Source of the DNA: Antilocapra americana
Taxonomy: Eukaryota; Chordata; Mammalia; Artiodactyla; Antilocapridae
Assembly (NCBI GenBank): GCA_007570785.1
Contig: ML664662.1
Location: forward strand, 2,295,046 to 2,359,045
Length of the DNA stretch: 64,000 nt
Reading direction: 5' to 3'
Shown: piece by piece, positions 21,638-32,760 of the stretch
How positions within the stretch are numbered: the first letter of the stretch is position 1
Layout of the letters: each line of letters opens with the position of its first letter
Notes under the pieces: model-generated
What the model was told of the DNA's origin: nothing
The model's database searches: none
The model's input: the letters and a program-made list of their open reading frames with translations, nothing else
Made by a program: the position numbers and the translations under genes

Positions 21638-21800
21638 TTGCCAAGCACTGGCTAGGTGCTCTTAGAATGTTCTAGATGTTTTCTATAACTTTATCCTCAC
21701 GCCAGTCATCTGAGGCGGTATTAGGAGAATGAAGCTGGGGCACAGCGAAATTTTAGTGATGTGTGGATAGCAAACCTAGCATTTGAAGTCAGATAGTTCA
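21638..21800 (-). mobile_element. MIR SINE fragment
   Basis: CCAAGCACTGGCTAGGTGCTC, ACTTTATCCTCACGCCAGTCATCTGAGG, AGCTGGGGCACAGCGA, followed by degenerate GTTCAATCCCAGACC. Confidence 0.75.
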
Positions 21801-21810
21801 ATCCCAGACC

Positions 21811-21844
21811 ACGCGCGCACACACACACATACACACACACACAC
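21811..21844 (+). repeat. (CA)n microsatellite with CG start
   Basis: ACGCGCGCACACACACACATACACACACACACAC, with one T interruption at 21830. Z-DNA prone. Confidence 0.94.
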
Positions 21845-22559
21845 TCAAGCACTGTCCTGCACTGCCTTACTAAAGAGTGTGTTGTTGGAGGGAGGACAGG
21901 GAAGAGAGTACAAGAAGGACCCAAATCCCCACTATCACTCCACAAAGATGTCATGACAGTTGAGAAACAGCTGCCAAGAGCCAAGCGGCCCACTTTCTTT
22001 GGTCACTGAGTTTCCCCTAGATGAGAGACAGAGCTGGCTAGAAATCAGATCTGACGGCTGTGTCTGGAGGCCCTGGCTTGATGCTGGAGACGCAGGTGAC
22101 CTCCACCAGTGTGTGGATACAGGTGACTATGTCCTCAACAGGGTCATGCAGGCGCCTCCCACCCGAGCTTCTCTCTGGGTGGATCACCCAAGATGCTATG
22201 AGAACTACCAACAGCACATGTGGCACCCAGGGTGGCTGCAAGCTCCCCAAGGCTCTGGGCCAGGAATCAGTGGATCCTGGACCCAGGCTCTGAGGACCAA
22301 TGGTTGGTAGAAATGTAGTTCTGTGATTTTTCTGAGAGGGGGCAGGGGATGTTCAGAACACAGGAAGACCTGGGCTGGGCGTACCAGAGGCCTTAGTGCC
22401 CATCCATATCTTCCTCCATTACTGCATCGCATTTGCCAGCACCCACCCATACCCCTTTCCCCAGGGCTTTTTCTGCCCTCAGGCCCTACTTCACCCACCT
22501 TTATAACAGGCCCAGAAGGCTGGGGGATGAACAGCCCCTGGGAGTAGTCCTCAGTTGAT
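21845..22559. other. Unique sequence with opposing open frames
   Basis: A plus frame (21960-22310) and minus frames (22038-22250 and 22205-22585) overlap. The minus 70-codon frame begins with a hydrophobic VLLVVLIASWV stretch that looks like a signal peptide, but no family is recognised. I do not call a gene. Confidence 0.35.
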
Positions 22560-22825
22560 GGGGAGCTAGTGGGGTGCCTCCTCACCTCTCAGTGGGGACA
22601 GTTGTGAGGCGTGTGCTCTGCTGCACTGGCTCCCTGACACTACCAGCCACAGCTGCTGTTGCCCCAAGTGATCACTTGCTTGATGCCACGCCCTTTCTTC
22701 ACTTACTCCCTTCTCTTCCCTGCCTCACTTCCTCACACCCCTTCCCGGGCTCCCGCTTCTCCCGAATAAACTACTTGCTGTCAGTGTCTCACAGCCTGCT
22801 TCTGGGAAACTCAGACTAAGACACC
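22560..22825 (+). repeat. Ancient mammalian repeat 3' end, family unassigned
   Basis: TTCTCCCGAATAAACTACTTGCTGTCAGTGTCTCACAGCCTGCTTCTGGGAAACTCAGACTAAGACA is a pattern shared by an old mammalian interspersed repeat with an AATAAA signal. 60960-61400 carries the reverse orientation (CCCCAGAAGCAGACCCCAAG). I cannot name the family. Confidence 0.55.
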
Positions 22826-22956
22826 AGAAAGGGCTCTTGGTAGCGAATTACATCCTGACATTCTTCACAATCTCTAGATTCTGGGAGGGAAGCCTGTTCT
22901 CATATTCTCCAAAGATAGGTAGGTCAGGGGATGAAGCTCAGCTTAGAGTAGCCTGT

Positions 22957-23167
22957 GCTGTGCACTCAGTCACTTCAGTCATGTCTGAAGCTCTGCGACC
23001 CCATGGACCATAGCCTGCTGGGCCGCTTTGTCTGTGGGATTCTCCAGGCAAGAACACTGGAGTGGGTTGCCATTCCCTTCTCCAGGGGATCTTCTCATGC
23101 AGGGATGGAACCTGGGTCTCCTGCATTGCAGGCAGATTCTTTACCGTCTGAGGCACCAGGGAAGCCC
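22957..23167 (-). mobile_element. Bov-tA SINE
   Basis: Antisense full copy: GTGCTGTGCACTCAGTCACTTC, AAGAACACTGGAGTGGGTTGCCATTCCC, GGGATGGAACCTGGGTCTCC, GAGGCACCAGGGAAGCCC. Confidence 0.95.
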
Positions 23168-23832
23168 TAGAGAAGCCAAGTAGGGGGCTGTTGCAATCTG
23201 GCTGAAGGCAGGCCTAAGAACTCTGCATTTCTACACACCTCCATGACCTCCTAGGTGGCTCCCTCGGACTCGAGTTACTACAGACTGTTTCTGCCTTAGA
23301 AAATGGAGGCGCCAGTGAACCTGTCTCTTTTGTATGTGGGTTCCTATTCTTGATACTCTGGTCTTCTTTTGCCACATCCAAATGGAAATTACTTTTCTGC
23401 TCCAGTTAGCAACAGTTTCTGCTTTCCAGGTGAATAAACATTATTCTCCGCAGGGGGAAAGGAGGCATCCAAGTCAATTCCCACAGTTGTGCTGGCAGCC
23501 CCCACGCTCTCCTAGCTGGCCAGCCCCCTGCCCTTTGGTTTCATAAAGGCCCAAATCTGTCAACAGCAGGAGTCCCACCACCATTCTCACCTCTGTGAGA
23601 CCCAGGTTCTCATGAAGAAATGCAGAAAAGGTCAAAAAATATAGCATTTCTTTAGGGCAAGGCTTTCTAGCCTCTTTCACCTCATGGAACTCAAGGATGA
23701 TTTTTACTATTTGTTTGACATGCTGGGGCAAATGGATGTGGATGCTCTTGGCCAGGGGCAACTGACAAGAGGATTTTCTGTGCCTCAAGCCCCAGACAGC
23801 CTTCCTAGGAGAGCTGTGAGGATCAGTAACGT
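23168..23832. other. Unique sequence, nothing recognised
   Basis: The 104-codon antisense frame at 23474-23788 has no recognisable domain. Confidence 0.45.
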
Positions 23833-23948
23833 CCCAGCATATCTGTAACCCACTTGTGACATGACAATTGTATTAATAGGGTATTAACAACCCAGCATAT
23901 CTGTAACCCACTTGTGACATGACAATTGTATTAATAGGGTATTAACAA
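23833..23948 (+). repeat. Perfect 58-bp tandem duplication (2 copies)
   Basis: Copy 1 is 23833-23890 and copy 2 is 23891-23948, identical throughout. The unit starts CCCAGCATATCTG and ends GGGTATTAACAA. It lies immediately before a Bov-tA whose left TSD (23945-23954) overlaps the end of copy 2. Confidence 0.97.
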
Positions 23949-23954
23949 CTATTA

Positions 23955-24189
23955 GGGTTTCCCTGATGGCTCTGAGGTAAAGAATCTGCCTGCAGTGCAG
24001 GAGCTTCAGGAGATGCGAGTTTGATCCTTGGGTTGGGAAGATCCCCTGGAGGAAGAAATGGCAACCCACTCTGGTATTCTTGCCTGGAGCATCCCATGGA
24101 CAGAGGAGCTTGGGAAGATCAGTCATAGGGCCACAAAGAGTTGGACATGACTGAAGTGACTTAGCACACACACACACACACACACACAC
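23955..24189 (+). mobile_element. Bov-tA SINE with (CA)n tail and TSD
   Basis: Sense copy with GGTTTCCCTGATGGCTC, a 9-bp insertion-like GGAGCTTCAGG region, GGCAACCCACTCTGGTATTCTTGCC, GACATGACTGAAGTGACTTAGC, and a (CA)n tail from about 24166. TSD ACAACTATTA at 23945-23954 and 24190-24199. A GCTTGGGAAGATCAGTCATAGG segment replaces the usual GCCTGG...GGCTACAGTCCATGG. Confidence 0.95.
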
Positions 24190-24304
24190 ACAACTATTAA
24201 CCGTACAAAGTCATAGTGTGGGGCCCAAGCGCAAGTGGTTCTTCTCAGAGGCTCTGGATTCTGGCTACATCTCAGTTCTGCTATTTCCTAAGGTCTATTT
24301 AAAA

Positions 24305-24470
24305 ATAACTCCATTTTCTTAAAAATAGCTTGATTGAGGGATAATTTACATAGCATAAATTCACTCATTTTCCGTAAACAATTCAACCAATTTTAGTGTG
24401 TTTACAGAGTTGGTGCAACCAACACCACAAACTAATTACAGAATATTTCTATCACCCTCCCCTCAAAGAA
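24305..24470 (-). mobile_element. L1M LINE-1 3' UTR fragment, antisense
   Basis: AGCTTGATTGAGGGATAATTTACATAGCATAAATTCACTC, AACAATTCAACCAATTTTAGTGTG, TTGGTGCAACCAACACCACAAACTAATTACAGAATATTTC is the antisense of the old L1 3' end. Confidence 0.85.
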
Positions 24471-24799
24471 CTCCATTTGAACCCATTCCTGCTGAGGTAT
24501 CTCAGTCACTAGCGAATTAGCATCCTTAGCTGCCTCCTGCCCCAGGGCCTTCTGGAAGTATGCAGGGGATGTCTCCCAGGTGTGTATGAACATGTCTGCT
24601 CCTTTCAGCCTCTGAAACCTCTGTCGCGTGTTGCCACCAATAGGCGAGGTCCTTGAAGCACCAAGGTTAGGCTGTGGTCTGTAGCAAAGCTGAGGCATGT
24701 CTATCATTTTAAGGGGTTCCAAAGCTACATCACTTATTAGCTATTTATTTAGCACCCTGGTTCCTACTGTGAATCCAGTTTTGAGACTTCCCCTTACCT
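24471..24799. other. Unique sequence, nothing recognised
   Basis: No repeat or supported gene. Confidence 0.45.
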
Positions 24800-24940
24800 C
24801 TTTCCCTGGAGAAGGAAACGGCAACCCACTCTTCCAGTATTCTTGCCTGGAAAATCCCATGGACGGAGGAGCCTGGAGGGCTACAGTCCATGGGGTCACA
24901 TAGAGTCAGACATGACTTAGCAACTAAACAGCAACAACAG
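24800..24940 (+). mobile_element. Bov-tA SINE, 5'-truncated
   Basis: Starts in the middle of the element (CCCTGGAGAAGGAAACGGCAACCCACTC) and continues to GAGTCAGACATGACTTAGCAACTAAACAG. The tRNA-like head is absent. Confidence 0.93.
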
Positions 24941-25546
24941 CTCACCTCTTCACCAGCCATGCTTGGGTGTATTTGATGTCCAGCATAAGCACAAAGAAGG
25001 ACCCTGGTTTCTCCTATCTTTCTACCATCCAAAACTGGCTATTATGCATATTTGTTATGTTGTCTTGATCTTTTAAAAATTTTCTTTAAATAAATAAAAC
25101 ATTATAGATAGATACAGTCTCATTCTCTTTCCTACCTCTCAATGAAAGTTGTGGATCTATCACATATGGTTTCAGTGCATTTTTGCACCTAGAATGTAGG
25201 CTCTCAGTCCTCCATTCAGATCTTCCAGGATCTTTTCCACCAGCGCTATTGCCTTTCCTCCATTTCTATTGGGCTTTTGCATCTAACATCCCACAATGAA
25301 GACTCTTTGGAGATTCCCCATGAGTTTCTGGAGCCACTTTGCCTGCAGTCACAGAAAGTCAGAAGTTCCTGGGCATTTATTTGCTCCCAGGGGGATCTTC
25401 ACCAATGACTGACTCATATGAGGGAATGAAAGCCTAGAGCTCCCCTTCTGGTCCAGCTGAGGCTGCAGGAACGTGACCTGAAAACATCCATGCTTCTCTC
25501 CTTGATCCTGCACCTCTTTTCCCTCACTGGCTTCTGGTGTGGGGAA
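24941..25546. other. Unique sequence, nothing recognised
   Basis: Short TAAATAAATAAAA stretch near 25087-25099. No supported gene. Confidence 0.45.
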
Positions 25547-25685
25547 GGTTGTTGTTGTTCAGTCACTAAATCATGTCTGACTCTTGGCGACCCCATGGAC
25601 TGCAGCATGCCAGGTTTCCCTGTCCTTCACCATCTCCTGGAGATTGCTCGGATTCATGTCTATGGAGTCAGTGGTGCTAGGTACT
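25547..25685 (-). mobile_element. BovB LINE 3' end, antisense
   Basis: GGTTGTTGTTGTTCAGTCACTAAATCATGTCTGACTC, GACTGCAGCATGCCAGG, CCCTGTCCTTCACCATCTCCTGGAGATTGCTC and CATGTCTATGGAGTCAGTGGTG match the antisense BovB 3' end. 5' truncated to about 140 bp. Confidence 0.9.
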
Positions 25686-26259
25686 TCTTTCATAAATCAC
25701 TACCACACTGTGAGAGCACAACTACTTAAGCCCGGTTCACACGTGTGTGCCTGTTTCTGCAAGGAAGAGACATTCTTTCAAAGGTATATACTTACTGCAT
25801 TTGGGGGCTCCTGGAACCATAAACAGTATCCATCTTACCAAAGTGCTTGTGCTCACAGTTCCACCAGCTTTGACTGACATTCCCTGTTACCCTGTGTTCT
25901 TGAAACTCTGTGACATTGTAAGACCTGTAGCTTTGCCAATCTAGCGGCTAAGAAATGGCATCCCGTGACATGACTTTGTCCCCTTGACATATGCTTGTTG
26001 TCCTTTTGGCTTTCCTATTCTGTGAATAACCTGTTTGTACTATTTGCCCTTTATTCTGTTGGGCTGTTTTCCTTTTTCCTACTTGGTTTGCAGTATATTC
26101 TAGGTGGCTTGGTCTGTTATAAAAGTTGAAAACCACACATTGTTTCAAAATATAAATACCATTTATAAATAACATGTTTATCTAAATTTTAAATAATGCA
26201 AAAGAAAAAAATAGAAAGTAAAAGTTGTTTCTAATAATCTCCATTATGGCTTCAAGCTT
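25686..26259. other. Unique AT-leaning sequence, nothing recognised
   Basis: No named repeat or supported gene. Confidence 0.45.
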
Positions 26260-26880
26260 CAACACCACCCAATGATGATAAAAATAACCATGGTTAACAG
26301 ATAGGCATATATCCTTCCAGAATGTATAATGCATATATAAATATATGAAAATAGATTTACATGAATTAATTCACTAAATACTATTAAGCATATGTCATGA
26401 GTCAAGTATAAATGATAGCAAAATATACATATCGTTAAAAATATACAGAATATATAAAAAAACTTTCCCTAATTAGCTTTTATCAACACCCAATCTATGG
26501 CAGGTATCTTTTTGTTAAAACATATAAATCCTCCTGATCCAGCATAATATTCCACTGGAAAGGTCCATCATATTTTATTAAGCCAATCTTCCACCAACAG
26601 ACCTTTTGCCTATTTCCACTTTTTATATTTTATAAAGACTCCTTCAATGGACATCCTTGGACATCTTTTATGCAGTTGCCTGCTTCTTTCCTTAGGATAA
26701 ATTTCTATAAGTTGAATCTCCGGATTAAGAAGTGCCCATTTAAAATTTTGGTAAGTATTGACAGATTACCCCCCAGAAATCTTGTGCCAATTTCCACTCA
26801 CCAACAGTATAAAAGGATGCCCATTTACTCACATTATCAGGATATTCTTTAAAATAAAACCTTTGATAATTATTTTCAGA
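26260..26880 (-). mobile_element. L1M LINE-1 3' region, antisense, diverged
   Basis: Antisense old L1: ATATTCCACTGGAAAGGTCC, TTATTAAGCCAATCTTCCACCAACAGACC, CTTCAATGGACATCCTTGGACATC, TTCCTTAGGATAAATTTCTATAAGTTGAATC, TTGACAGATTACCCCCCAGAAATC, AACAGTATAAAAGGATGCCC. Confidence 0.85.
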
Positions 26881-27965
26881 ATCCAGCTATAGTCCATGTA
26901 ATTTTCCCTTCTCTACAGATTGAAAAAAATAGAGACAAGAGCAAATTTGATGCGTTTTAACAACTCTAGCTTAGCAAGATAATTTAGTCCTTTTATTAAT
27001 TCACTGAGTCATCTCTATAGAGCTATTTATTACAAAGTGAAATATGTTTGAAGGAAGAGGTCTGATCAAAGAACCACTCAAAGGCATTTAGGTTTCAAAT
27101 ATCCAAAGGACTTCTTCCTGAACTATCTCACCACTGGGGTATTCCCAACATGAAGACACCTGCCACTCATACCAAGGTTTCTTGGCCCACCTACATCTCC
27201 TGTTGTTCTTTTAGCTACATCCATTTCTGTGGCATTTAGAAATACAACACTTTCCTTGATGGGATGTCTTAAATGTACATTCTGAGGGTCTTGTTACTGA
27301 AATCTGGAGCTAGACAGGGAAAAAAAACCCATGGGTGAAGGAAGAATGAACTTCTGGCTTTTCACACCACAATTCAGGAGTCAGTTAGCATCTCCAAACC
27401 AAAGCATTGGCCCATAGTCACCCAACCTCTTGAGTTGAGTTCTAGGGAGACTCTGCTTAACTAGCAGTCAGAAAAAGTTTGGAAAAGAAATTAACAATGT
27501 AAGAAGGTGAGGGTGCTTATTTCATAATGTGGCAACAAATTCTAACCCATTAAACCTTCCATGGTTGTGATCTTTGTTTTAGAGCCCTCTTTTCTAGAGA
27601 CTCAGAAGGTACTGGCTACATGGAAGATTTTTGTTTGCCTATCTGTGTGGTTCCCCTGTTAGACCTCCAGGTCTGCTTGACTGAAGATGCAACAGGAATA
27701 GCAAAGTAACGATGGATAAGAATATAGCTCTGATATCAGAAAATAGAGTAGGGAAATGCCCAGGTAGTACTGATATCCAAAGAGACCCTTGTTTATTTTG
27801 GTATAAATATGTATGCTTAAATCCTAGGTGTTTGAGAAGAAACAGTCCAATTCAGCGCAGGAAACAGAAACCTGTGTAGGTTTTATTCAAAAGAAGGAAT
27901 TGAATACAGGGAATTCGGGGCTTAATGACATCATTGGAAGGCCTGAAGGAGTAATTTCTAAGCTT
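26881..27965. other. Unique sequence, nothing recognised
   Basis: 1.1 kb of AT-leaning DNA without a recognised repeat or coding signal. Confidence 0.45.
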
Positions 27966-28179
27966 TGTTGTTGTTCTTTAGTCGCAGAGTCGTGTCTGAC
28001 TCTTTGAGACCCTGTGGACTGTAACCCAGCAGACTCCATTGTCCATGGGGTTTCCCAGGCAAGAATACTGGAGTGGGTAGCCATTCCCTTCTCCAGGGAT
28101 CTTCCCAACCCAGTGGTCGAACCTGAGTCTCCTGCGCTATAGGCAGATTCTTAACCGGCTGAGCCACCAGGGAAGCCCT
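27966..28179 (-). mobile_element. Bov-tA SINE
   Basis: Antisense copy: GTTGTTGTTCTTTAGTCGCAGAGTCGTGTCTGACTC, AGAATACTGGAGTGGGTAGCC, GTGGTCGAACCTGAGTCTCC, GAGCCACCAGGGAAGCCC. Confidence 0.95.
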
Positions 28180-28370
28180 TAATTTCCAAGCCTCATCCCC
28201 GTAAATGTTTGCTGGAACAATACAGTACTGACCTACCAGAGTAGCAGTGTCTCTGAGTTCACCACTGGAATACTGAGTTCAAGAACAGAGCATTACAGCT
28301 GTGACCCAGGGATTGGAAAACAAGAATCAAGAAAGAACCACTGCCCCCCTGAACCCAGTGGACATCCTAA

Positions 28371-28441
28371 TGGGTGCAAGGTTTGATTCCTGAGTCAGGA
28401 AGATCCCTGGAGAAGGGACAGGCTACCCACTCCAGTATTCT
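28371..28441 (+). mobile_element. Bov-tA SINE fragment
   Basis: AAGGTTTGATTCCTGAGTCAGGAAGATCCCTGGAGAAGG and CTACCCACTCCAGTATTCTTG are the middle of a sense Bov-tA. It is cut by the next Bov-tA, which begins directly after TTCTTG. Confidence 0.9.
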
Positions 28442-28622
28442 TGGGCTTCCCTGGTGGCTAAGCTGGTAAAGAATCTGCCAGCAATGCGGGAGACGTGGGC
28501 TGGGAAGATCCCCTAGAGAAGGGAACAGCTACCCACTCAAGCATTCTGGCCTGGAGAATTTCATGGACTGTATAGTCCATGGAGTTGTAAAGAGTCAGAC
28601 TTGACTGATCAACTTTCACTTT
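28442..28622 (+). mobile_element. Bov-tA SINE inserted next to or into another
   Basis: Sense copy with an intact head GGGCTTCCCTGGTGGCTAAG, GCAATGCGGGAGACGTGGG, CTCAAGCATTCTGGCCTGGAG, GAGTCAGACTTGACTGATCAAC and TTTCACTTTT tail. The usual GAGGAGCCTGGCGGGC block is deleted, as in the shorter Bov-tA subtype. Confidence 0.93.
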
Positions 28623-29525
28623 TGTGCAGCTGCTATAGAAAACAGTATGGTTCAGTAGTGTCAAGCATCTTTTCATATGCCTGTTGGCCATGTGCACATC
28701 TTTTCTGGATAAATGTGAAATATAAGATTCCCAAGTACATTCTCCAGGCTATTGGGTGTTTAGACACTGGGGGCAATGGGTTCAGGGGGCAGTGGTTCCT
28801 TCTTGATTCTGGTTCCCAAACCCCTGTTGAGGATGTAGAGAATCTTTGTGTACTGTTGGTGAGAATTTAAAACCACACAGCTGCTATAGAAAACAGTATG
28901 GAAATTTCTTAGAAATTTAAAGATAGAATTACCATATGATTCAGCAATTTCACTACTGGGTATATACCCAAAATAATTGAATGCAGGATGTAAAGAGATA
29001 TTTGCATACCCATGTTGACTGCAACATTATTCATGAAAGCCAAGATATGTAAACAACCTAAGTGTGCACTGACATATGAATAGATAATGAAATTGCAATA
29101 TATAGATCACAATTGCTGTATCAATCAATTGATATACATCAATCAGAATTTGTATATAAATACAGATACACATACAATGGAATATTATTTAGCCTTAAAA
29201 ATACAAAAAAATTTTGCTATATGTTACAACATGGATGAACCTGGAGGACATTTTGCTAAGTGAGACAAGCCAGTTAAAAAAGACTTCTCAAGCAATATCT
29301 AAAGTAGTCAGAGTCTTAGGAACGGAAACAGAATGGTGATTGCCAGAGGCTGAGAGGAGAGGGAAATGGGGAGTTTTGTTCAATAGACAGAGTTTCAGTT
29401 TTATAAGATGAAAAAGCTTTAGAGATCTATTGCTCAACAGTGTTCATTTGTTAACACTACTGTACACTTAAGTATGGGTAAGAGGGTAACTTTTATGTTA
29501 TGTGCTTTTACCACAATAAATAATA
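28623..29525 (+). mobile_element. Rearranged L1M LINE-1 3' end
   Basis: The main part is sense: CTGCTATAGAAAACAGTATGG, CCATATGATTCAGCAATTTCACTACTGGGTATATACCC, TATTATTTAGCCTTAAAAATAC, GTATTTTACC-type end (TGTGCTTTTACCACAATAAATA). Its 5' part is scrambled: 28655-28720 is antisense ORF2 end (AGCATCTTTTCATATGCCTGTTGGCC), and a 24-bp L1 block at 28627-28650 repeats exactly at 28878-28901. Confidence 0.87.
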
Positions 29526-29629
29526 ATAGAAAATCATTTTGGGTGGATCTAACCTAATCATATGAGCCCTGTAAAAAAGAGTTTTCTTTGGCTGGAACTA
29601 GAAGAGAAGTCATAGATCAAATAAGAATG

Positions 29630-29963
29630 ACTCAGTGTGATCTTTATTCTTTTTTAGGATGTGCATTTAATGCTGTACTTTTCCCTCTGTGCTGCATTCC
29701 ATGAGTTTTGGTATGTTGTGTTCTTAATTTCATTAAATTCTATATAGGTTTTGGTTTTCCTTGAAACTTCCCGTTTGACCCAGGAATTGTTTGACCTATA
29801 CACATTATTCAAATTTCAAATATTTGGAAATTTACCAGTTGTCTTTCTGTTAATTTTTAGTTTGGTTCAGTTATGCTCAGAAATGATGCTCTATGTGATT
29901 TTAATTCTTTTATATTTATTTATTATCATTATTTTTTACCCAGGATATGGTCTATCTTTGTGA
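29630..29963 (-). mobile_element. L1M LINE-1 ORF2 region, antisense (segment 1)
   Basis: TTTTGGTTTTCCTTGAAACTTCCCG, CCCAGGAATTGTTTGACCTATACAC, GTTATGCTCAGAAATGATGCTC and CAGGATATGGTCTATC are antisense L1 ORF2. The element is split by BovB and resumes at 30682. No intact reading frame. Confidence 0.85.
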
Positions 29964-30681
29964 CTAAAGTGAAAGAGAAGAGTGAAAAGTTGGCTTAAAA
30001 CTCAAAATTCAGAAAACTAAGATCATGGCATCTGGTCCCATCACTTCATGGCAAATAGATGGGGAAGCAGTGGAAACAGTGACAGACTTTATTTTTTTGG
30101 GCTCCAAAATCACTGCAGATGGTGATTGCAGCCATGAAATTAAAAGACACTTACTCTTTGGAAGAAAATTTATGACCAACCTAGACAGGATATTAAAATG
30201 AAGAGCCATTACTTTGCCAACAAAAGTCTGTCTAGTCAAAGCTATGGTTTTTCCAGTAGTCATGTATGCATGTGAGAGTTGGACTATAAAGAAAGCTGAG
30301 CACTGAAGAATTGATGCTTTTGAACTGTGGTGTTGGAGAAGACTCTTGATGAGTCCCTTGGACAGCAAGGAGACCCAACCAGTCCATCCTAAAGGAAATT
30401 AGTCCTGAATATTCTTTGGAAGGACTGACAACAAAGCTGAAATTCCAGGACTTTGGCCACCTGACGCGAAGAACTGACTCATCTGAAAAGATCCTGATGC
30501 TGAGAAAGATTGGAGGCAAGAGGAGAAGGGGACAACAGAGGATGAGATGGTTGGATGGCATCACCAACTCAATTGACATGAGGTTGAATAAACTCTGGGA
30601 GTTGGTGATGGACAGAGAGGACTGGGGTGCTGCAGTCCATGGGGTCGCAAAGAGTTGGATATGACTGAGCAACTGAACTTA
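29964..30681 (+). mobile_element. BovB LINE 3' portion inside L1M
   Basis: Sense BovB from AAAGTGAAAGAGAAGAGTGAAAAG through AAGATCATGGCATCTGGTCCC, GCCATGAAATTAAAAGACAC, CATGTATGCATGTGAGAGTTGG, to GTCGCAAAGAGTTGGATATGACTGAGC. It encodes only the C-terminal end of the RTE-clade ORF2 protein (WTIKKAEH-type motif) and is broken by stops (for example after KAEH) and indels. The L1M block continues on both sides. Confidence 0.94.
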
Positions 30682-31362
30682 ATATATGCTTGGAAAAAAA
30701 CTGTAAATTCTACTGTTGTTGGGTTAAGTGTTCCATAAATGTCAATTAGATTCTGTGGCTAATAGAGCTTTTCAGTTCTTCTACATCTTTTCTGATTTTC
30801 TGTGTAGTGATTTTATCAATTACTGAGAGAGGGGTATTAAGACCCTAACGTATAACTGTAGATTTGTCTATTTCTCCTTTAAGTTCTATTAATTTTTGTT
30901 TCAAGCATTTTGTAGCATCAATATTTGGCAATATACATTTAGAATTGTTATGTCTTCTTGGGGTTGATCTTTTTATCATTATCGATACCTATATTTGTCC
31001 CTGGTAATTTTCTTTGCTCTTAAGTCTACTTTATCTGATATTAGCATAGTATACTACCATTATTAGTACTACTACTACTATTAATATAACCAGCTTTGTT
31101 TTGGTTAGCATCTGCATGATATATCTTTTCCCATTCATTTATTAACCTACCTATATCATATTTGAAATGAATTTCCTATAGACAGCATCTAGTTGAATCA
31201 TTTTTATCCATTCTGTCATTCACTATCTTTTACTTGGTGTATTTATACTACTTATATTTAACACAGTTACTGGCACGTTAGGACTTATTTCTGACATTTT
31301 ATCATTTGTTTTCTGTTTATTTGACTTTTGTTCCTTTATTTCTCTTTTCTTGCCTTCTTGTG
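30682..31362 (-). mobile_element. L1M LINE-1 ORF2 region, antisense (segment 2)
   Basis: Antisense ORF2: GTTGTTGGGTTAAGTGTTCCATAAATGTCAATTAG, GAGAGAGGGGTATTAAGACCC, TTTATCTGATATTAGCATAGTATAC, GAATTTCCTATAGACAGCATC. Split from segment 3 by Bov-tA. Confidence 0.9.
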
Positions 31363-31560
31363 ATGTGAAGTGAAAGTTGCTCAGTCATGTCCGACTCTTT
31401 GCAACCCCAATGGACTATACAGTACATGGAATTCTCCAGGCCAGAATACTGGAGAGGGTAGCCTTTCCCTTCTGCAGGGGATCTTCCCAATCCAGAGATC
31501 AAACCCAGGCCTCCCTCATTGCAGGCAGATTCTTTACTAGCTGAGCCACCAGGGAAGCCC
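31363..31560 (-). mobile_element. Bov-tA SINE inside L1M
   Basis: Antisense copy: GAAGTGAAAGTTGCTCAGTCATGTCCGACTC, CCAGAATACTGGAGAGGGTAGCC, GAGATCAAACCCAGGCCTCC, GAGCCACCAGGGAAGCCC. Likely TSD CCTTCTTGTG / CCTTCCTGTG on the two sides. Confidence 0.94.
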
Positions 31561-32760
31561 TTCCTGTGGGTTATTTCAATGTGTGTCATTTCTCTCTGGC
31601 TGCTTTGAAGATTCTTTCTTTGCCTTTAGTTTCCAAAAGGTTTATGTCTTCTGCCAAATTTGGGATGTTTTCAACCATTATTTCTTTCAGTATATTTTTA
31701 AAATCCCACATTTTTTCTTCTCTCCTTCTAGGTCCTTAATGACATGAGCATTAGATATTTTTATGACCGTGACACAGGCCCTTGAGGCTCTATTTTTTTC
31801 ATTCTAGTTCCTCTATTGTTCAGACTGGGTAATTTTTATTGAACAAGCTGTAAATTCACTGATTCTTCCCCTTTTCATCTCCATTGTGCTATTGAGGCCC
31901 TCCAGGGAAATTAAAAAAAATTAATTATTTTTTTCTATTTTAGAATTTTTTTCTAGAACTAAAACACTCAGTTTTCTTTGTGTCATATTTTCTTCTTTTG
32001 TTTCAGAATGTTCATAATTAGTCATTGTAGCATTTTTGTGATGGTTGTGTTCAAGTCCCTGTCAGACAATTCCAGCATCTATGTCATTTTTGTGTTGGCT
32101 TCTGTTGATCCTCTCTTCTCATTCTAGTTGAGGTTTTTTTCCTGCTTCTTGGTTGGTAAGTGATTTTCAGTTGTATCTTAGAAATGTCACAGATTATGTT
32201 ATGAGACTGAGTTCCTATTTACTTTTGGTTATTCATTACTGCCTGGTCATGAGGGTAGTTGGGGTCTGTTCACAAATACAGCCTCTGTACATTTCCACTA
32301 GTCAGGAGAAGGGACCCTCCCTCATAACTGCTGAGCCAAGATGGTTTTGAGGGCTCTGCTAAAACACTCCCTGCCTCATGACCAGTGGGCTAGGATGGTA
32401 GTGAGGGCTCTGCTCACATATGGGCTCTGTTGATGCCTTCCTATCAATAGACAGAGAGCTACTGTCATATTACCAGCAGACTGGGATGGCAGTCAGGGCT
32501 CTGCTCACCCAGTCCTGGAGAGGATGCATGCTTTTTGTGGTGTTCAGGTGGTGTAAGTCTCATGTGTCAAAAGGCTTTTGTTTTGCAAGGGTTTCCACTC
32601 TCCCAGTCCTTTGCGTAGGCAAAGAAGGTTTATCTTGTTTCATGGTTTTGTTTTGATTTGAGTTTTCTGTGGTTGCTGTTTCTGGCTTATGAGCTTCTAT
32701 GGTACCCAGGCCAGGAGAGAGTGGAAGCAAAATGGTTGTTCTTCAAATTTTAAGGTTCCT
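31561..32760 (-). mobile_element. L1M LINE-1, antisense (segment 3)
   Basis: TTTATGTCTTCTGCCAAATTTGGGATG, TTTCAACCATTATTTCTTTCAG, CTATTGTTCAGACTGGGTAATTTTTATTGAAC, GACAATTCCAGCATCTATGTC continue the same antisense old L1. The end beyond about 32300 is less certain. The L1M frames here are closed by many stops. Confidence 0.8.

Noticed and set aside
22038..22250. Minus frame with signal-peptide-like start
   Set aside because: Only 70 codons, no family match I can recall, and it overlaps two other frames.
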